Assembly (NCBI RefSeq): GCF_021608265.1
Contig: NZ_JAKIHP010000003.1
Location: forward strand, 248,001 to 312,000
Length of the DNA: 64,000 nucleotides
From: Flavobacterium wongokense
Lineage (GTDB): Bacteria; Bacteroidota; Bacteroidia; Flavobacteriales; Flavobacteriaceae
Direction of reading: 5' to 3'
Shown: positions 19,523 to 28,551 of the stretch, one piece after another
Numbering within the stretch: the first letter of the stretch is position 1
Layout: the number at the start of each line of letters is the position of its first letter
Translations under genes and position numbers: made by a program
The notes under the pieces: model-generated
The model's input: only the letters and a program-made list of their open reading frames with translations
The model's database searches: none
What the model was told of the DNA's origin: nothing

Positions 19523-20461
19523 TTAACTGATTTTTTTTGAAACCGCCTTTGCATAAAAAAACGGATTGAGATAGACCGTCATCAGCTTGTAAAGGCTGAC
19601 ATTGACTTTTGTCTTCCTGGTAATTCCCATATTTTTAAAAAGCAAAGCGATGTTGTGCGTCCATCCTTCATCCAAAACCTGAAGTTTTGGCAAATGGGGA
19701 TGCGCATATTTTTTCCTGATTTTGTAATTATTGATTTCCGATGGCTTGATCAAAACATCCTGGCCATTGTTATTCGTGGCTTTCGAATGCATACGGTAAC
19801 CTACGGTTTCCTTATGGAAATAATACAGCCTGATTCCGGTTCCTGTGAGTTTGAGCCACATTGGATAATCTTCGACCAAACGGTTGGTTTCGTCATAACC
19901 TCCAACGCTGTTAATCGCCTTTTTATTCAAAAGGAACGATGGCGAGTAATGCAATCTATCTGCAATAAGTAATATTTTATATTGATCCTGAGCCGTAAAA
20001 GATGGATTCATCAGATTATCGGGAAAGGATTTCGGAATTGTTTTCAGGAAATTCTTTTCCTCAAAAGTATCCTGATACAACCGAACCTGGCTGAATACAA
20101 TTTGTGCGTCTGGATTTTCTGAAATGAATTTTACATTGTCCTCGATGCAATTGGGCAGCAAGATATCATCGCCGGCAATCATCTTTACCCAATCCGATTG
20201 GCAGGCTTTGATAAACCGGTTGCAGTTGGCTGAAATTCCGGTATTGGCCGGGACTTTTATGAATTCGATTCGAACAAATCTATTGATTACGCGTTCCTGT
20301 TTTATCCATTCGTCAACCTTTTCGATAGTTCCGTCGGTAGAAAAATCATCCGAAATCAACAATTCAATTTCCTTGTAGGTTTGATTGTAGATACTTTCTA
20401 AGGTTTCTATGATAAAATCAACCGAATTGTAGGTCGCTACCGGAACAGATACTAACATCAT
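19523..20461 (-). CDS. Family 2 glycosyltransferase
   Basis: 312-residue GT-A enzyme. VSVPVATYNSVDFIIETLES (about 4-23), the SDDFSTDGT donor loop near 36-44 and the metal-site AGDDILLPN (about 96-104) identify GT2. A downstream DYPMWLKLT segment is typical of the acceptor side. It lies 3 nt after the NeuB fusion gene and 12 nt before the DegT aminotransferase, so it may use one of their products, but that is inference. Confidence 0.9.
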   Translation of the reverse strand: MMLVSVPVATYNSVDFIIETLESIYNQTYKEIELLISDDFSTDGTIEKVDEWIKQERVINRFVRIEFIKVPANTGISANCNRFIKACQSDWVKMIAGDDILLPNCIEDNVKFISENPDAQIVFSQVRLYQDTFEEKNFLKTIPKSFPDNLMNPSFTAQDQYKILLIADRLHYSPSFLLNKKAINSVGGYDETNRLVEDYPMWLKLTGTGIRLYYFHKETVGYRMHSKATNNNGQDVLIKPSEINNYKIRKKYAHPHLPKLQVLDEGWTHNIALLFKNMGITRKTKVNVSLYKLMTVYLNPFFYAKAVSKKIS

Positions 20462-20464
20462 TTT

Positions 20465-22048
20465 CTAGAAATGTTTTTCGTTTGGTGTGTATTTATGATG
20501 CTCCTGTTTGTGGATTTTCTTTTCTCTTGAACCACACATGATGCTAGCCTTTCTGACATCTTTTACAAAAATCTCAAATTGGTTTGTGGCCAAATCCAAC
20601 GCAACACCATCAAAATGAATCCAGTCCAAATCGCCTAATTTTACATGTTTTTCAACCATTTTAGCGCCAGCCGCAACAGCCATCATACAGCCTAAGCTTC
20701 CGATATCGTGGCTGCTGTAACCCGGGAATAAATTGGGCAAACCTAAATGTTCGTAATGCCTAACGACCGAAATCTGGCAGGCTTCAGGCGGTGCAGGATA
20801 ACTTGAAGTACATTGCAAAAGGAACAGGTTCCTGTTTTGGCAAAAATTATCAAGAACAAAATTCTCGTATTCCTTATCGGTGAAACCTGTTGATATTACT
20901 AAGTCGCCTTTGAATTCGTCGCCGGCTTTTTTCAAAAAGTTCCTGTGGTTCGAAATCGTAGATGGCAATTTAATTAACGGTGGATTGTATTTTTCCAAAA
21001 ACAATAAGGATGGATAATCCAAAACTGAAGAGAACCAAACGATTTCGTTCTTTTCACATTCCTCAATCAGCACTTTCATCAAGGCATCATCAAGTTCGAC
21101 ACCATCGCGGTAATGCTTTAATTTGTTGCCAAAAGGCGAAATGTATTCGGTATTGAGTTCGTCCTGTGTGTAGAAAGTATCCACATCGCGTTTCTGGATT
21201 TTCACCATATCGGCTCCGGCATTTTTGGCCAGTTTGATCATTTTCCGAAGTCGGTCTGCATCACCAATATGGTTGTTGGTCAGCTCGGCTACGACAATCG
21301 TATAATTCTCATTCGCAACTTTTTCAAGCAGTTTTTGATATTCGGCAACATTGTCAAATTGGGATTTTGGAGCAACAACTTCTTCCTTTGCCAGCTGATT
21401 GAATTCAGAAACTGAAAGGCTGCTGAAATTGGCATTTCCAACATGCTTCAACTGAATACCCAGTTTATCCTTTAAATATTGTTGGATGAAAGCGTATTGG
21501 GAACGCTGCGTTTTGAAAAGGATTTCACGGTATAAGGCATCGTGGTTGGAATTGTCTGTTGGTGCAGATTCCTTTTCCAAATCGAAATCGAAACCAATCA
21601 GATAAATTGGCAGTTCCTTAGCTGAAGCCTGATTAATCAACCACGCCAGTTTAATTGCGGAAAGCAATAGGAAATCGGTAAGTTCAAAACTATCTTTTTC
21701 AAAAAGTGCCGCAATGTGCTCAACGCCTTCATTGGTCAGCGGATTGTAATCGGCATGAATGTACTCAGCGCTGCTTGGAAGAATCGCATCGAGTTTTTGG
21801 CTCGAAATGTAAACCTCATTCTTGAAACCATTTTTCTTGAATGATTCCAAAATCCTATCGGCATAAAAAATCGTAAAGTAACCGTTAATCAACAATTCCG
21901 AATCGTTGATATTGATAATCAGCGAACCAGAAAGCACTTCCTTATTGATTTGCTTTATGCTTTCGCCTTTACCAACGATTACGATGTTTTTAAACTCAGT
22001 TGGAAATTTTGAAACGATACTTTTCAGCGGGTTGTAAAAATTCTCCAT
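20465..22048 (-). CDS. neuB: Nonulosonate (sialic acid-type) synthase with unusual N-terminal domain
   Basis: 527-residue two-part protein. Residues about 248-505 are a NeuB/SpsE-type TIM barrel that condenses phosphoenolpyruvate with an amino or neutral sugar. It begins with IVVAELTNNHIGD, has FSSVLDYPS near 339-347, and its metal-binding histidines are probably H447 (GYSSHD) and H468 (EKHVK). The usual C-terminal antifreeze-like SAF domain is absent. Residues 1-240 form an extra domain with IVIVGKGES at 22-30 and YLIGFDF at 149-155, resembling MptE/DUF115-like or GT42-like Rossmann proteins. The start overlaps the phosphatase gene by 53 nt, and no later methionine would keep the domain. Confidence 0.82.
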   Translation of the reverse strand: MENFYNPLKSIVSKFPTEFKNIVIVGKGESIKQINKEVLSGSLIININDSELLINGYFTIFYADRILESFKKNGFKNEVYISSQKLDAILPSSAEYIHADYNPLTNEGVEHIAALFEKDSFELTDFLLLSAIKLAWLINQASAKELPIYLIGFDFDLEKESAPTDNSNHDALYREILFKTQRSQYAFIQQYLKDKLGIQLKHVGNANFSSLSVSEFNQLAKEEVVAPKSQFDNVAEYQKLLEKVANENYTIVVAELTNNHIGDADRLRKMIKLAKNAGADMVKIQKRDVDTFYTQDELNTEYISPFGNKLKHYRDGVELDDALMKVLIEECEKNEIVWFSSVLDYPSLLFLEKYNPPLIKLPSTISNHRNFLKKAGDEFKGDLVISTGFTDKEYENFVLDNFCQNRNLFLLQCTSSYPAPPEACQISVVRHYEHLGLPNLFPGYSSHDIGSLGCMMAVAAGAKMVEKHVKLGDLDWIHFDGVALDLATNQFEIFVKDVRKASIMCGSREKKIHKQEHHKYTPNEKHF

Positions 22049-22679
22049 TGTATTTTTTATTATTTACGGTAACGTCTAATCCTAATTTGTGCGCCATATT
22101 CAGTCCGGGTAAGATGTCCCAACAGCGCGCACCTTTTGGGTTTTGGAACATTTTATACCTTCCGGTCACTACGTTGAACATATTGTACATGCAGCAACCG
22201 ATGATTCGGTATTCAAAGCCGGGTTCTAAATTCAGTAAGTCTTCTTTGGTAAGCGATGAGGAAATTCCGTAGATTCTGGATTCAAATTTTTCTTTTGGCA
22301 AATCATCGCTCAAAATGTAATGATTCAGTTCCGGCAAGGCAATCAAAGCCTCATGGAATTCAGAGCGTTTATAAATGCAAACACCTACACCCCATTCCAT
22401 CAAGCCTGAAACAAAGTTTTCGGTTCCATCAATTGGGTCTACAACGGCAGTAAATTCAAAGGCATCCAAATCGACTTCACCAGCGGAATAGGTTTCTTCG
22501 GTAATGATTTGAACTGATGAATACGTTTTATTGATATAATCCATGCAGATTTTATCCAGCAGCAAATCGCCTTCGGAAACATAACTGTCGTCTTCCTTCT
22601 TTTTCTTGGTATTCCGAAGCTTAAGAACCGTTTCTAAATTGGCCTTAATTTCCGAAATAAGAGGCGTCAATGTACTCAT
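21996..22679 (-). CDS. Inositol monophosphatase-family phosphatase
   Basis: 227-residue member of the lithium-sensitive, Mg-dependent phosphatase superfamily (IMPase/CysQ/FBPase). Metal ligands are visible as EE at 61-62 and DPIDGT at 81-86, with a C-terminal CWDILPG motif near 182-188. It is shorter than the usual 255-270 residues, the loss being at both ends. It sits between the NeuA-like and NeuB-like genes, overlapping both (35 and 53 nt). A sugar-phosphate or nonulosonate-phosphate phosphatase role therefore fits better than inositol metabolism. This assignment is inferred from context. Confidence 0.78.
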   Translation of the reverse strand: MSTLTPLISEIKANLETVLKLRNTKKKKEDDSYVSEGDLLLDKICMDYINKTYSSVQIITEETYSAGEVDLDAFEFTAVVDPIDGTENFVSGLMEWGVGVCIYKRSEFHEALIALPELNHYILSDDLPKEKFESRIYGISSSLTKEDLLNLEPGFEYRIIGCCMYNMFNVVTGRYKMFQNPKGARCWDILPGLNMAHKLGLDVTVNNKKYNGEFLQPAEKYRFKISN

Positions 22680-23367
22680 TAATCAATTCTTTGTTATATT
22701 TTAAAACATTTTCCACAATCTGGAAATCAAATTCGTCATCGATATCCAAACCGCATAATTTATTGGTTACCACTGCTCCTACTTTTCTGCCAAGGAAATC
22801 ATCGGTGGTGTTCTTTTGATCACTTCTGAAAACATCGGTGCTGAACACTTTGTATCTATCTCCAAAATCCTGGCGGCGCATCATCGATTTTCCATTGTCA
22901 TCAAATGACGGAACCAGAATATCGCCTTTGGTCAGATATAGCCTACCTTCGCTTTCGCAAACGGTTCTTGAAGAAGTCAGGCTTGGATCATTTTTTAATT
23001 GGTCAATGCATTTTTGCACATCGGTCAGGCTTCTGAACACAAATGTTGGGCGCAGCCAAACTAAAATGTCCGGTTGCTCAATATTGTGCTCTTGAAATTT
23101 TTGATACAAATCGACCAAAATATCCTGTTCCATTGCGGTTGATGAAGCGGCATAATCCGAACGCAAAAAAGGAACTTCCGCTCCAAATTGCTTCGCGATT
23201 GCTGCATATTCCTCAGAATCTGTCGAACAAAAAACACGATCCACTCCAAGTGCTTTGGCAAACTCGATTGAATAAGCCATCAATGGTTTTCCATTTATTG
23301 GCCTGATATTTTTATTTTTTACTCCGACCGAGCCTGAGCGCGCCGGAATTATAGCGTATATCTTCAT
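22645..23367 (-). CDS. neuA: Acylneuraminate (nonulosonate) cytidylyltransferase
   Basis: 240-residue CMP-sialic-acid synthetase family enzyme that activates a nonulosonic acid with CTP. The nucleotide loop IPARSGSVGVKNKNIR is at 7-22, followed by the typical GKPLMAYSIEFA strand. The C-terminal DIDDEFDF (about 210-217) supplies metal-binding aspartates. The length is normal. It overlaps the downstream phosphatase gene by 35 nt and is directly coupled (shared base) to the flippase gene upstream. The exact acid (Neu5Ac, legionaminic, Kdn and so on) cannot be told. Confidence 0.9.
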   Translation of the reverse strand: MKIYAIIPARSGSVGVKNKNIRPINGKPLMAYSIEFAKALGVDRVFCSTDSEEYAAIAKQFGAEVPFLRSDYAASSTAMEQDILVDLYQKFQEHNIEQPDILVWLRPTFVFRSLTDVQKCIDQLKNDPSLTSSRTVCESEGRLYLTKGDILVPSFDDNGKSMMRRQDFGDRYKVFSTDVFRSDQKNTTDDFLGRKVGAVVTNKLCGLDIDDEFDFQIVENVLKYNKELINEYIDASYFGN

Positions 23368-24851
23368 TATTTTTTGATTTTGTCTTTAACGTAGAGTAAA
23401 ATCCCTTTCAGGTTTACCCTTTTATTCAATTCATATAAGCTGTATGAAATCGTGATGAGCACAATAACTGCCTGCGCATAATAGGCATTTGGGTAACCTA
23501 AAAATTTGATACAGGCAAGGCATAATGATAAGGCTGCCAATCCTTTTAGCGTAAGCGTGATTACGTCGGTTGAAAAGTTGAAATCGTATTTGGATTTCAA
23601 AACCGCTATCATAATTATCGTGAAAATAAAATAGCTTATGATGATTGAGATTCCAAGTCCGTTGAGTCCATAAAGCGAATAAAACAGCAAATTCAGGCTC
23701 AGTAAAATCACATTAGTAATGACTTCTACAGTCAGGAAAAGCTTGTTGTGGCCTTTTGCCAAAATCACGAAACCGGTAACCCAAACCAAACCTTTTAACG
23801 GAATTGAAAGTACGGCCCAAAGAATGAAATCCTGTGAAGCCAGGAACTCTTTGCTTAATAAAATCCGGATTAAGATTGGTGTTGTGGAAATCAGTAAAAC
23901 TAAAACAATGCTCAGGATGATGATGACCAATTCCGATTGTTCGTTGACCAACTGTTTCCATTTTTTATCATCAGCTATAACTCCGGATAATCTTGGAAAA
24001 TAGTCCGTTGCCATTGCGGTAAACACCATTCCGACATATCCTTCAACAATTGCCTGGCCTGCATTATACAATCCCAAATCTGATAAATTCCCCGTTTTTG
24101 AAATAAAGGCATTCAGCACAAAAGCTATCGCAGTTGTCATCAGATTAATCAGCGTAAGGCTCAAACCCAGCTGTACCATTGGTTTGCCAAGACTGAAAGT
24201 TTCTGCCCAACTAATATTGACTTTGTCAAATCTGACTTTGCTTCTGAAATAAAGCGAAACCAGGTAATTCCCCAAAGCCGTTAGGATAATTGCCGGAACA
24301 ACTCCTTCAATTCCGTAGAAATAGAAAACCGGTAAAGCCGCAACCAAACCTGCAATCGCACCAATGATATTGGCCTGCGCCAAATAGCCAATCTGTCGTG
24401 TTCCTCTTAGAAAAGTATAAATTCCACCAGACAACGCTCCGAAAAGGAATGTAATCGAAAGCCAGATATAGGATGTCCAGTTTTTGGTCGAGCCAAAGGC
24501 TATCTTGCTTAATAAAGGCGAAAAGGCAATGGTAATTACGATTCCGAGTGCGGCTGTAATCCAAATCCAGCGGCGGAAAACGGTAAATGTTTTTCCAATA
24601 TGATTGGTATCGCCCGAAGAATGCGCTTTCGAAATATCGCGTACAGCGCTTTCCGAAAGCCCTAAAGACGAAATGGTTTTAATCAGGTTCAGGCTCGACA
24701 TAAACAAACCATTCAAACCCATTCCGGCAGTTCCGATAAGGATTGCCACGGCTTTGCTTCGTATCAGGGTAACCAAAATATTGAATACCTGAACGCCTCC
24801 AAAAATGGAAGTTGCTTTAAATATGGATTTGTAGCTGGTAGTTTTTTCCAC
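23367..24851 (-). CDS. wzx: Polysaccharide flippase (Wzx, MOP superfamily)
   Basis: 494-residue polytopic inner-membrane protein with roughly 12-14 hydrophobic segments and the flippase N-terminal pattern TSIFGGVQVFNILVTLIRSK (about 14-33). Charged residues within early helices are typical of Wzx/RfbX proteins, which move undecaprenyl-linked repeat units to the periplasm. It lies between the FdtB-like aminotransferase and neuA. Together with the EpsG-like polymerase it points to a Wzx/Wzy-dependent pathway. Confidence 0.9.
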   Translation of the reverse strand: MEKTTSYKSIFKATSIFGGVQVFNILVTLIRSKAVAILIGTAGMGLNGLFMSSLNLIKTISSLGLSESAVRDISKAHSSGDTNHIGKTFTVFRRWIWITAALGIVITIAFSPLLSKIAFGSTKNWTSYIWLSITFLFGALSGGIYTFLRGTRQIGYLAQANIIGAIAGLVAALPVFYFYGIEGVVPAIILTALGNYLVSLYFRSKVRFDKVNISWAETFSLGKPMVQLGLSLTLINLMTTAIAFVLNAFISKTGNLSDLGLYNAGQAIVEGYVGMVFTAMATDYFPRLSGVIADDKKWKQLVNEQSELVIIILSIVLVLLISTTPILIRILLSKEFLASQDFILWAVLSIPLKGLVWVTGFVILAKGHNKLFLTVEVITNVILLSLNLLFYSLYGLNGLGISIIISYFIFTIIMIAVLKSKYDFNFSTDVITLTLKGLAALSLCLACIKFLGYPNAYYAQAVIVLITISYSLYELNKRVNLKGILLYVKDKIKK

Positions 24852-24857
24852 TAAAAC

Positions 24858-25985
24858 TTAGGCCTTGAAATTGTTAAGGATGCTGATGATTTTTTGGATT
24901 TCATCTTCAGTCATAACCGGGCTAATCGGCAAACTCAACACTTCGTCATGAATAGTATTGGTAAGCGGATAATCCAAATGATTCATTGCTGCGTAGGCTT
25001 GTTGTTTGTTGGGTGGAATTGGGTAGTGTATCAACGTCTGGACGTTGTTTGCGGTTAAATATTCCTGCAGTTTATCTCTTTGTTTGCATCGAATTACAAA
25101 CAAATGCCAAACGTGTTCCTGATTTTTATCAAATTCAAATACCGTGTTTTCGGGAAATGGTAATGCGATATCCGGATTCTTGATTCCGTTGAGATAAAGC
25201 GAAGCCAATTGACGACGATATTGATTTTCGGCATCAATGTATTTTAGTTTGACTTCCAAAAACGCAGCCTGGATTTCATCCAAACGGCTGTTCAATCCTT
25301 GGAATTCGTTTACATATTTTTTGTTGCTTCCGTAATTCCCAAGTGCACGAATGTGTTTTGCAAGTGCGTCATCATTGGTCGTTACTGCGCCTGCATCACC
25401 CAAAGCTCCGAGGTTTTTCCCGGGATAAAAGCTGAATCCGGCTGCATCGCCAAGGTTTCCGGTTTTTGTTCCATTCCATTCTGCACCAATTGCCTGAGCA
25501 TTGTCTTCAATGACTTTCAGGTTATATTTTTTGGCTAAAGCCGATAATTTTTCGTTCCACGAAACCTGTCCGTATAAATGAACCACCATAATGGCTTTGG
25601 TTTTTGGCGTGATGTGGTTTTCGATTAAATCAATGTCGAGATTAAGGCTGGAATCATTTGGCTCGACCAAAACCGGCTTCAATCGATTGTCTGTAATTGC
25701 CAAAATGGAAGCGATGTAAGTATTTGCCGGAACAATGACTTCATCACCTTCATTCATAACGCCCATATCAATATAGGCTTTTAGTATCAGGCGCAAAGCG
25801 TCCAAACCATTGGCAACACCGATGGCGTTTTTACTTCCGATGTAATTTGCGAGTTTGTTTTCAAAACTGCTTAATCTTTCGCCCATTAGGAACCAACCCG
25901 AATCGATAACTTCAGAAGCTGCCTGTTTTAGTTCGGCGGCGTATTGTGCATTTATTTTTTGTAAGTCCAAAAACTTAATCATCAA
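24858..25985 (-). CDS. DegT/DnrJ/EryC1/StrS aminotransferase, FdtB-like
   Basis: 375-residue PLP enzyme. K190 in [15 protein letters not shown] is the Schiff-base lysine and D161 in EDNAQAIGA contacts the cofactor. The motif spacing matches FdtB/QdtB/DesV-type enzymes that aminate C3 of dTDP-3-keto-6-deoxyhexoses. Two FdtA/QdtA-like ketoisomerase genes lie close upstream, supporting synthesis of a 3-amino-3,6-dideoxyhexose such as Fuc3N or Qui3N. The substrate is inferred from this neighbourhood. No rmlA or rmlB is present in the window. Confidence 0.9.
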   Translation of the reverse strand: MMIKFLDLQKINAQYAAELKQAASEVIDSGWFLMGERLSSFENKLANYIGSKNAIGVANGLDALRLILKAYIDMGVMNEGDEVIVPANTYIASILAITDNRLKPVLVEPNDSSLNLDIDLIENHITPKTKAIMVVHLYGQVSWNEKLSALAKKYNLKVIEDNAQAIGAEWNGTKTGNLGDAAGFSFYPGKNLGALGDAGAVTTNDDALAKHIRALGNYGSNKKYVNEFQGLNSRLDEIQAAFLEVKLKYIDAENQYRRQLASLYLNGIKNPDIALPFPENTVFEFDKNQEHVWHLFVIRCKQRDKLQEYLTANNVQTLIHYPIPPNKQQAYAAMNHLDYPLTNTIHDEVLSLPISPVMTEDEIQKIISILNNFKA

Positions 25986-25989
25986 CTAA

Positions 25990-26730
25990 TTATTTTTTAA
26001 AATTTATATAAATCTCCGAACCTAAATCCGGAAAATATTTGATAAGGTTGTAAAATCCATCCAAAACTTTGGTGTCAATGATGTTGTTGTCCATCATTTT
26101 CTGCATTTGGGCGTGTGTGAAAGGTTTTATGAAATAAGAGCCTTTTTCGATAACGTTAAAATCATAATCGGTCACCAATTTTTCCAGGGAATTCAAATCA
26201 AAAACACGGTTCTGCTGAAATTGGATATTGAAATCAGACATTTCCATCTGCGATTTGATGAGTCCCATTTCCACAGCTAGTAATCTATGCAGCGAATTCC
26301 CATTGGGAACATCAATATGCACCACTGTTCCCGGTTTTACCAATTCCTTTAATCTTGTGAAAAATTTGCCCAAATCGGGAATTTCGTGAATCAATGCGCT
26401 TATGATGATTAAATCGTATTGTTTTGAATCTACAGCTTCAAGCGCATCTTCGAAGAAATTATTAAAGATTTCAACCTTTTGGCCCAAATTCAATTTGGCA
26501 ATGTCCTCAACCGTTTTATCGTAAAACAATTTGGAAGGTTCCAATATCGTCAGCAGTTCAAAATTGGTAAAAAATTCGAAAAGCGGATTTACAGCACAGC
26601 CAACTTCAAGTATGGTTTTGTGTTTATTTTTTTGGATGACATCCACAACCAATCGTTTTCGGTATTCGACCTGATAGGATTCAAATGGCTGGTTGATGTA
26701 TTCGTTCGAATAGCTGTGCAGATCTCTCAT
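25990..26730 (-). CDS. Class I SAM-dependent methyltransferase
   Basis: 246-residue cytoplasmic methyltransferase. Motif I is ILEVGCAVNPLF (about 40-51), an acidic strand end follows (LTILEPS, about 60-66), and a post-I region YDLIIISALIHEI comes near 107-119. The family is broad. In this place it likely methylates a nucleotide amino sugar or the growing repeat unit, but the target is unknown. It shares one base with the acyltransferase gene upstream and is 4 nt from the FdtB-like gene downstream. Confidence 0.82.
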   Translation of the reverse strand: MRDLHSYSNEYINQPFESYQVEYRKRLVVDVIQKNKHKTILEVGCAVNPLFEFFTNFELLTILEPSKLFYDKTVEDIAKLNLGQKVEIFNNFFEDALEAVDSKQYDLIIISALIHEIPDLGKFFTRLKELVKPGTVVHIDVPNGNSLHRLLAVEMGLIKSQMEMSDFNIQFQQNRVFDLNSLEKLVTDYDFNVIEKGSYFIKPFTHAQMQKMMDNNIIDTKVLDGFYNLIKYFPDLGSEIYINFKK

Positions 26731-27665
26731 TAATCTAGTTTTTTGTAAAATTCATATAGCAAACTAATGGAACAGCCAATGCTTTCCTTGAACTCGCACA
26801 AGCCATGATTGGGCACAGAATCTACAGTAGAATGCCCGATGTCCAATATTTTGATGCCTTGCTCCTTATAATGTTTGAAGAGCTGATACGACAAAAAGTT
26901 CATTGTTTTGTATTCTGAAAACTTCGGCAGGTCACCCCAATAAATCACGCGGACGATAGAAGGTGCGATGTGATAAACAATAGCTGCGCCAATGCTTTCT
27001 GTGGCATTTTTTGCCAAAAAGAAATCCATTGGAATAACCGAATTGGTATTCATCAATTGCTCCCAAGTGAGTCGCAATGGAAAGCCTCTTTCTGCACGGT
27101 TTTGTGCAATTACGTCATAGGCAATCTTGCCGTTACTGATATCTAATTTTTCAAAAGTTAGTCCGAAGGAATTGGCTTTCTTTAAGTTCTTACGCGCATT
27201 GTACCAAATATCCTGTTCGTAAGTTGCCGTAAGATTTGCGGTTTGGAAATGATAGTTCAGTTCCATGTTTTTGGTTTCAAATCCGGCGCGGTACATACAG
27301 TTGGTCACTTTTGCCAGGAAATCTTCCTTATAAAAAAATGGCGGTGGAATGATTTTGATTCCGCTATATTTTTTGGCTGAAGCCCAATTAAACAAAGTCT
27401 CAAATGCTGCATCAATCTGGTACAGCTTTACATCTTCACTGGCAAACTCAAATCCACCAAAAGTTGCTGAGAATGGACTCAACAATAGTTGATCCCTCAA
27501 ACCCAGGATAATTCCCAAACGGGTTTTGCTGTCCTTAAAAATCAAATAGTAAACTTTCTCAAACCGGGGTTCATTCAACTTACTGAAAGCTCCCGAATTA
27601 AAAATATGATTGGGGTTTGGAAAAGTTATGTCAAAAATTTCAGGAGTTACTTCGAGGATTTCCAC
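26730..27665 (-). CDS. FemAB/GNAT-fold acyltransferase
   Basis: 311-residue protein with the layout of FemAB-like or GNAT acyltransferases. It has a KNLKKANSFGL segment near 163-173, a SIGAAIVYHIAPSIVRVIYW beta-hairpin (about 215-234) and an MNFLSYQLFKHYKEQGIKILDIG strand-helix-strand, which in these folds builds the acyl-CoA or aminoacyl site. In amino-sugar pathways such an enzyme would N-acylate the new amine made by the aminotransferase. It overlaps the first cupin gene by 19 nt. The donor and acceptor are unknown. Confidence 0.7.
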   Translation of the reverse strand: MEILEVTPEIFDITFPNPNHIFNSGAFSKLNEPRFEKVYYLIFKDSKTRLGIILGLRDQLLLSPFSATFGGFEFASEDVKLYQIDAAFETLFNWASAKKYSGIKIIPPPFFYKEDFLAKVTNCMYRAGFETKNMELNYHFQTANLTATYEQDIWYNARKNLKKANSFGLTFEKLDISNGKIAYDVIAQNRAERGFPLRLTWEQLMNTNSVIPMDFFLAKNATESIGAAIVYHIAPSIVRVIYWGDLPKFSEYKTMNFLSYQLFKHYKEQGIKILDIGHSTVDSVPNHGLCEFKESIGCSISLLYEFYKKLD

Positions 27666-28069
27666 AGTTTGAATTCTTCATAATTTCTAAAATAATCGGC
27701 CTCTTCATATACTTCAGAAGCCAAAACCATACAAATGGAACCGCTAGAAAAAGTATCCAAATCACGCCACAATCCCGGTGGAATCAATAATCCCTGATAA
27801 GGCTGGTATAAATGGAAACTTTGTTTGTTGTTCCCGTCATCTAAAGTAACCGTAAAACTTCCGCTCAGTGCTACCATGATTTGATATAAATCCCTATGGC
27901 CATGAGCGCCCCGCGATTCACCTCCGGGCACATCATACAAATAATAAATCCTTTTGATATCAAAAGGAACCTCTTCCTTATTGGTAATAGACGTCAGATT
28001 CCCATTGATTTGATGGTTTTTTGGAAATTCAATCAACCTGCAATCGTGTATCGTTGTCGTTTTTGCCAT
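27647..28069 (-). CDS. fdtA: FdtA/QdtA-like cupin sugar 3,4-ketoisomerase (copy 1)
   Basis: 140-residue single-domain cupin of the WxcM-like family. Family members such as FdtA isomerise dTDP-4-keto-6-deoxyglucose to the 3-keto sugar before amination. DIKRIYYLYDVPGGESRG (37-54) is the family hallmark and the HxH pair is H56/H58. A later LIPPGLWRDL segment lacks the histidine that FdtA has just after the tryptophan. It is tandem with copy 2 (1 nt apart), the two copies clearly being paralogues. Confidence 0.82.
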   Translation of the reverse strand: MAKTTTIHDCRLIEFPKNHQINGNLTSITNKEEVPFDIKRIYYLYDVPGGESRGAHGHRDLYQIMVALSGSFTVTLDDGNNKQSFHLYQPYQGLLIPPGLWRDLDTFSSGSICMVLASEVYEEADYFRNYEEFKLWKSSK

Positions 28070-28070
28070 T

Positions 28071-28484
28071 TTACTTATTGATTAAATAAGAATTCAATTC
28101 TCTCATATAATCACTTTCATCAAATCCGTCGCTACATAAATGGAGTGAAACTGAATTGGTCGAAAAATTCTCCATGTGGCGCCAATGCATCGGCGGTATG
28201 TAGAGTGCAAAATAGCTTCTGTTCAGTGTGAAACGTTCCAGCGTTCCGTTGGGATGGGTAATGACCACATCAAAACTTCCGCTTAGCGAAATAATGAGTT
28301 CATGCTGCTTTTTATAGGCATGTCCGCCACGGGTTTCGCCTCCGGGAACATCATAAATCCAGAACACCCTTTTGATTTCAAAAGGAAGGTGATCGGGATG
28401 CTGTATGAATGTCAGATTTCCACGAAGATCATGGATCTTGGGAAGTTCTATTAATCGGGGTTTGTCCATTTGCGCGGTATCCAT
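28071..28484 (-). CDS. fdtA: FdtA/QdtA-like cupin sugar 3,4-ketoisomerase (copy 2)
   Basis: 137-residue paralogue of the adjacent cupin. The hallmark IKRVFWIYDVPGGETRGG spans 37-54. Where copy 1 has a His-x-His pair, this copy has H55-A-Y57, so the second histidine is replaced by tyrosine. Conversely it keeps a His two residues after the later tryptophan (WRHM), which copy 1 lacks. It is the first biosynthetic gene of the operon, 83 nt after the winged-helix regulator gene. The function is inferred from family and from the FdtB-like enzyme downstream. Confidence 0.8.
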   Translation of the reverse strand: MDTAQMDKPRLIELPKIHDLRGNLTFIQHPDHLPFEIKRVFWIYDVPGGETRGGHAYKKQHELIISLSGSFDVVITHPNGTLERFTLNRSYFALYIPPMHWRHMENFSTNSVSLHLCSDGFDESDYMRELNSYLINK

Positions 28485-28551
28485 AAACGTTAGTTTTTTA
28501 CACGGCTTCGCTTGGTCAGTCCCATTACGGGAACCAACAAAGCATTTTTTT

